A stretch of 64,000 nt of DNA from Owenia fusiformis (Eukaryota; Annelida; Polychaeta; Sabellida; Oweniidae), in contig CAIIXF020000007.1 in NCBI GenBank assembly GCA_903813345.2, forward strand, positions 17,342,714 through 17,406,713, given 5' to 3'. The notes beneath the pieces were generated by a model. The model saw only the letters and a list, made by a program, of their open reading frames with translations, had not been told where the DNA came from and did not search any database. Shown piece after piece: positions 60,520 to 64,000 of this stretch; the first letter of the stretch is position 1; each line of letters starts with the position of its first letter. A program made the position numbers and the translations under genes.

Positions 60520-60860
60520 ATGTCACATCCTAGGTCTGTAGCATGTCACACCACGGGTCTGTGGCATGTGGTATTCTAGGTCTATGGCATGTCATATCAT
60601 AAATTTGTGTCATGTCACAATGTCACATCCTAGATTTGTGGCATGTCACATGTCTAGATCTGTGTTGTGTCACTATAGGTTTGGGCATGTCACCATGGGT
60701 CTTTGGCATGTGGTATCCTTTATCTGTGGTGTGCCACATCCTGTCTGTGGCATGTCACATTGTAGATCTATGGCATGTCACACTCAATGTTTGTGGCATG
60801 TGGGATCTTAGATCTATATGGCCTTGTCACATCCTAAGTGCATAGCTCGTGGCATTCACA
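60520..60860. repeat. ~30-bp degenerate tandem repeat
   Basis: GGCATGTCACATCCTAGGTC-type units repeat about ten times. They give overlapping short plus-strand frames that are not genes. Confidence 0.75.
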
Positions 60861-61079
60861 ATCTGTGGTGCACTTTGATGACATATGCTTTAAGCCAGCA
60901 TGTGACCAAAGTTTGTAGAGTACTAAGCTGAAGTACTTTAATGTATAATTTAGATTGCTCTCCATGATAATGCATGTAATTTTGTAAATTTCATTGAATA
61001 TCACATTAAAATATTCATGATCTATAACATAAGATGTTTCATGTTCTTTTTATATCATCATAACCAGCATATTCTATTC

Positions 61080-61727
61080 TACAGGGTGTCCCGAAAGTAT
61101 GGGGCCCCCCCCTAGGCAGACATATACCAGTGTCGTCATAGTATGTGTTATATATCATTTGAAAGCTTATCCAAAGTTACATTGATTCGCCAAGTATCAT
61201 GGTTCAACTCTCAAATGTGAAAAAATTACAGGCATTTCAAAATTTAGTGTTTGGTCAAAATTAAGTTCAATTTTACACCAAATCACTTGTCAATGTGTCC
61301 TCCTGGGTCATCTTAACAGCAGCAATTCTTTTCGGGTCGGAGGGATATTGAGTTGGAAAAAGAGAATGGTGAAGGTAGAAACTCTAAGGAAACTCTTCTA
61401 AAGTCCCTTAACAGGTTTTAAGAGGGTTATAAAATCCCACAACCCTATTTGAAGGGCTTTTAAGGTCATATCTGAAAATAATTGCTGCTGTTAACATGGC
61501 CAAGGGGGGACACATTGACTAGTAATGTGGCGTAAAATTGAATTTTATTTTGACAAAACACTAACTTTTAAAATGACTGTAACTTTTTCCCATTTTGGAG
61601 TTAAACCATGATACTTGACAAATCAATGTAACTTTGGTTAAGCTTTAAAATGATATATGACACATACTATGAGGACACTGGAATATGTCTGCCTAGGGGG
61701 GGCCCCATACTTTCGGGACACCCTGTA
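61080..61727. mobile_element. foldback MITE with TACAGGGTGTCCCGAAAG ends, copy 2
   Basis: Same family as 41033-41671, but its right half matches the left half of copy 1, so the two copies are in inverted orientation 20 kb apart. TA at both ends; the halves are complementary over about 270 bp. Confidence 0.8.
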
Positions 61728-61881
61728 TATCTGGAATGACGTACATTTAGAATGTTGATTTAGATGGCATTCGCTGGTCACACAGAGTATGACATTAGGA
61801 AAAGAAATAATGTGTTGGTTGTAATAATACAATGTTCAACTTCAGCCAATCATGTCTATGATCAAATCAGTTTAATTTTAT

Positions 61882-63680
61882 TATGTCACCACCAAAAGTG
61901 GTGAGATATTGTTATGGTCTCCGTTTTTTATGTCACCACCAAAAGTGGTGACATATTGTTATGGTCTCCATTTTTTTGCGACGGCGGTTGGCGTCCGGCG
62001 TCCGGCGTCCGGCGTCTGGCGTCCGGCGTCTGTAACAATTTCTTACAACTTCCTATAACTTAACAAATACTGTTTAGACTGACTGTAACAATTTCTTACA
62101 ACTTCCTATAACTTAACAAATACTGTTTAGACTGACTTCAATTTTTTCTAAATCATCTACATGTTCTCAGAAGTTCAAATCTGACTTTAGATTTGACATT
62201 TGACCTTCAATGACCTTCTCAAGGTCAAAAAGGTCTTTTTTCAACTTGCTTCACATTGACTAAATTTTTTTTCAAAATCATCTACATGTTCTCAGAAATT
62301 CAAATCTGACTTTAGATTTGACTTTAGATTTGACATTTGACCTTCAAATCTGACTTTAGATTTGACATTTGACCTTCAATGACCTTCTCAAGGTCAAAAA
62401 AGGTCAAAAAGGTCTGTTTTCAACTTGCTTCAAATTGACTACATTTTTTTTTCAAAATCATCTACGTGTTCTCAGAAATTCAAATCTGACTTAAGATTTG
62501 ACATTTGACCTTCAATGACCTTCTCAAGGTCAAAAAAGGTCAAAAAGGTCTGTTTTCAACTTGCTTCAAATTGACTAAAATTTTTTTTCAAAATCATCTA
62601 CGTGTTCTCAGAAATTCAAATCTGACTTTAGATTTGACTTAGGATTTGACATTTGACCTTCAATGACCTTCTCAAAGTCAAAAAAGGTCAAAAAGGTCTT
62701 TTTTCAACTTGCTTCAAATTGACTACATTTTTTTTTCAAAATCATCTACATGTTCTCAGAAATTCAAATCTGACTTTAGATTTGACATTTGACCTTCAAT
62801 GACCTTCTCAATGTCAAAAAAGGTCAAAAAGGTATTTTTTCATCTTGCTTCAAATTGACTAGATTTTTTTTTCAAAATCATCTACATGTTCTCAGAAATT
62901 CAAATATGACTTTAGATTTGACATTTGACCTTCAATGACCTTCTCAAGGTCAAAAAGGTCAAAAAGGTATTTTTTCAACTTGCTTCAAATTGACTAATTT
63001 TTTTTCAAAATCATCTACATGTTCTCAGGAATTCAAATCTGATTTTAGATTTGACATTTGACCTTTTATGACCTTCTCAACGTCAAAAAAGGTCAAAAAG
63101 GTCTGTTTTCAACTTGCTTCAAATTGACCCAATTTTTTTTTCAAAATCATCTACATCTTTTCAGAAGTTCAAATTTGACTTTACAAGTTCTTAGAAGTTC
63201 AAATCTGACTTTAGATTTGACCTTTGACCTTCAATGACCTTCTCAAGGTCAAAAAGGTCTTTTTTCAATTTGCTTCAAATTGACTAATTTTTTTTCAAAA
63301 TCATCTACATGTTCTCAGAAGTTCAAATCCGACTTTAGATTTGACATTTGACCTTCAATGACCTTTTCAAGGTCAAAAAGGTCTTTTTCAACTTGCTTCA
63401 AATTTACTTAATTTTTTTTTCAAAATCATCTACATGTTCTCAGAAGTTCAAATCTGACTTTACATTTGACATTTGACCTTCAATGACCTTCTCAATGTCA
63501 AAAAAAGTCAAAGAGGTATTTTTTCAACTTGCTTCAAATTGACGAATTTTTTTTTAAAAATCATCTACATGTTCTAAGAAGTTCAAATCAAACCTTCTTA
63601 AGGTCAAAAGGTATTTTCCAACTTTCTTTAAATTGACCAAATTGTTTTAGGTGGTGACATTTTGTCATGTTAATGCCTTG
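61882..63680 (+). mobile_element. family C Helitron-like element with 11-unit minisatellite
   Basis: A duplicated 5' end (TATGTCACCACCAAAAGTGG at 61882 and again at 61929) is followed by (GGCGTCC)n at 61985-62030 and a 57-bp duplication at 62029-62140. Then come about eleven units of 125-150 bp to 63650, with TCATCTACATGTTCTCAGAA, TTCAAATCTGACTTTAGATT and TGACCTTCTCAAGGTCA. The end is GGTGGTGACATTTTGTCA (complement box plus hairpin TGACATTTTGTCA), 10 nt, and TTG|T. The interior monomer is the one found in family A. Confidence 0.75.
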
Positions 63681-63768
63681 TATTATCCATACAGAACATT
63701 TAATCTAAAGTAGAATAATAGATGGCACACACATATTTTTAAATAGAATTATCCAAAATATCAGTTTT

Positions 63769-64000
63769 TATGTCAACACCAAAAAATGGTGACATGCAAT
63801 TAATTGTTATGGTCTTTTTTTGTGTCGGTGCTGTTGTACAGTGATATCCCTTACAATAGCCATGTCATGCATGACCGTGGTCATTCTCAATATTCTCAAT
63901 GTCCCATCCTAGATCAGGGTGTGCGTCAGCCTCAATAAAGCATGCCAGTCGTTCAAGGCTAAACGAATAATTGCCTGTAAATGAAATTTATAAAAAACTT
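63769..64000 (+). mobile_element. family C Helitron-like 5' end, continuing or truncated
   Basis: TATGTCAACACCAAAAAATG hairpin start with TTGTTATGGTCT, then GTGTCGGTGCTGTTG. No 3' end before the window stops. Confidence 0.5.

Noticed and set aside
60566-60845. Overlapping 77- and 81-codon His/Cys-rich frames
   Set aside because: Both read through the ~30-bp tandem repeat; neither has gene-like features.
1-64000. CRISPR array or prokaryotic operon
   Set aside because: The tandem repeats lack the repeat-spacer pattern, and genes are spliced with eukaryotic signals.

Overview
The window is AT-rich eukaryotic DNA with spliced genes, consensus GT/AG introns and dense interspersed repeats. The gene families, large introns, mariner, hAT, Penelope-like and Helitron-like elements, and the DNA minisatellites point to a marine invertebrate animal (spiralian or invertebrate deuterostome). 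I cannot fix the phylum from sequence alone. No virus-like or LTR element was recognised.

Genes, left to right. (1) A minus-strand gene at 696-1456 has a signal-peptide exon, a 60-nt cysteine-rich exon, a TATA box and four upstream copies of a short repeat; its 3' end was not found. (2) The plus-strand 3' half of WDR12, the ribosome-biogenesis WD-repeat protein, lies in four exons at 2402-8932. Its N-terminal exons must lie left of the window, so gene 1 probably sits inside a WDR12 intron. (3) About 20 kb (8933-30700) shows no convincing coding exon, but holds many transposon remnants, two large minisatellites and palindromes. (4) A GRB7/10/14-family adaptor (RA-PH-BPS-SH2) is reconstructed on the plus strand from 13 exons between 30775 and 56602; the joined frame is 637 codons plus stop. 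A further symmetric 246-nt exon at 33656-33901 could add 82 residues. (5) An intronless GT31 beta-1,3-galactosyltransferase-like gene on the minus strand (50895-52085) is nested inside the 4.6-kb GRB intron between the two PH-domain exons. (6) From 56603 to the end there is a possible GRB 3' UTR, then repeats.

The repeats form a coherent system. Three non-autonomous families (called A, B and C here) share a layout: a 5' end reading TAT-[C/G]-[C/G/T]-CAC that folds into a hairpin, a (GTCC)n- or (GGCGTCC)n-like tract, an internal minisatellite, the complement of the 5' box near the 3' end, a small hairpin, about 10 nt, and CTAG/CTTG/CTGG before a T. This is what Helitron2/HINE elements look like. 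Families A and C carry the same interior monomer, which is full of AAGGTCA motifs resembling nuclear-receptor sites. Other elements include a mariner-like copy, foldback palindromes with central GNA triloops, hAT MITEs with 8-bp target duplications, a MITE with 20-bp inverted ends and 10-bp target duplication, a TA-flanked MITE with E2F-like motifs, and a Penelope-like fragment inserted as a 546-bp inverted duplex with a 13-bp target duplication.

Another striking host feature is a ~29-bp tandem array right after the GRB exon ending at 55810. It has multiplied the 5' splice site itself (CAGGTAAGAT/CAGGTGAGAT).
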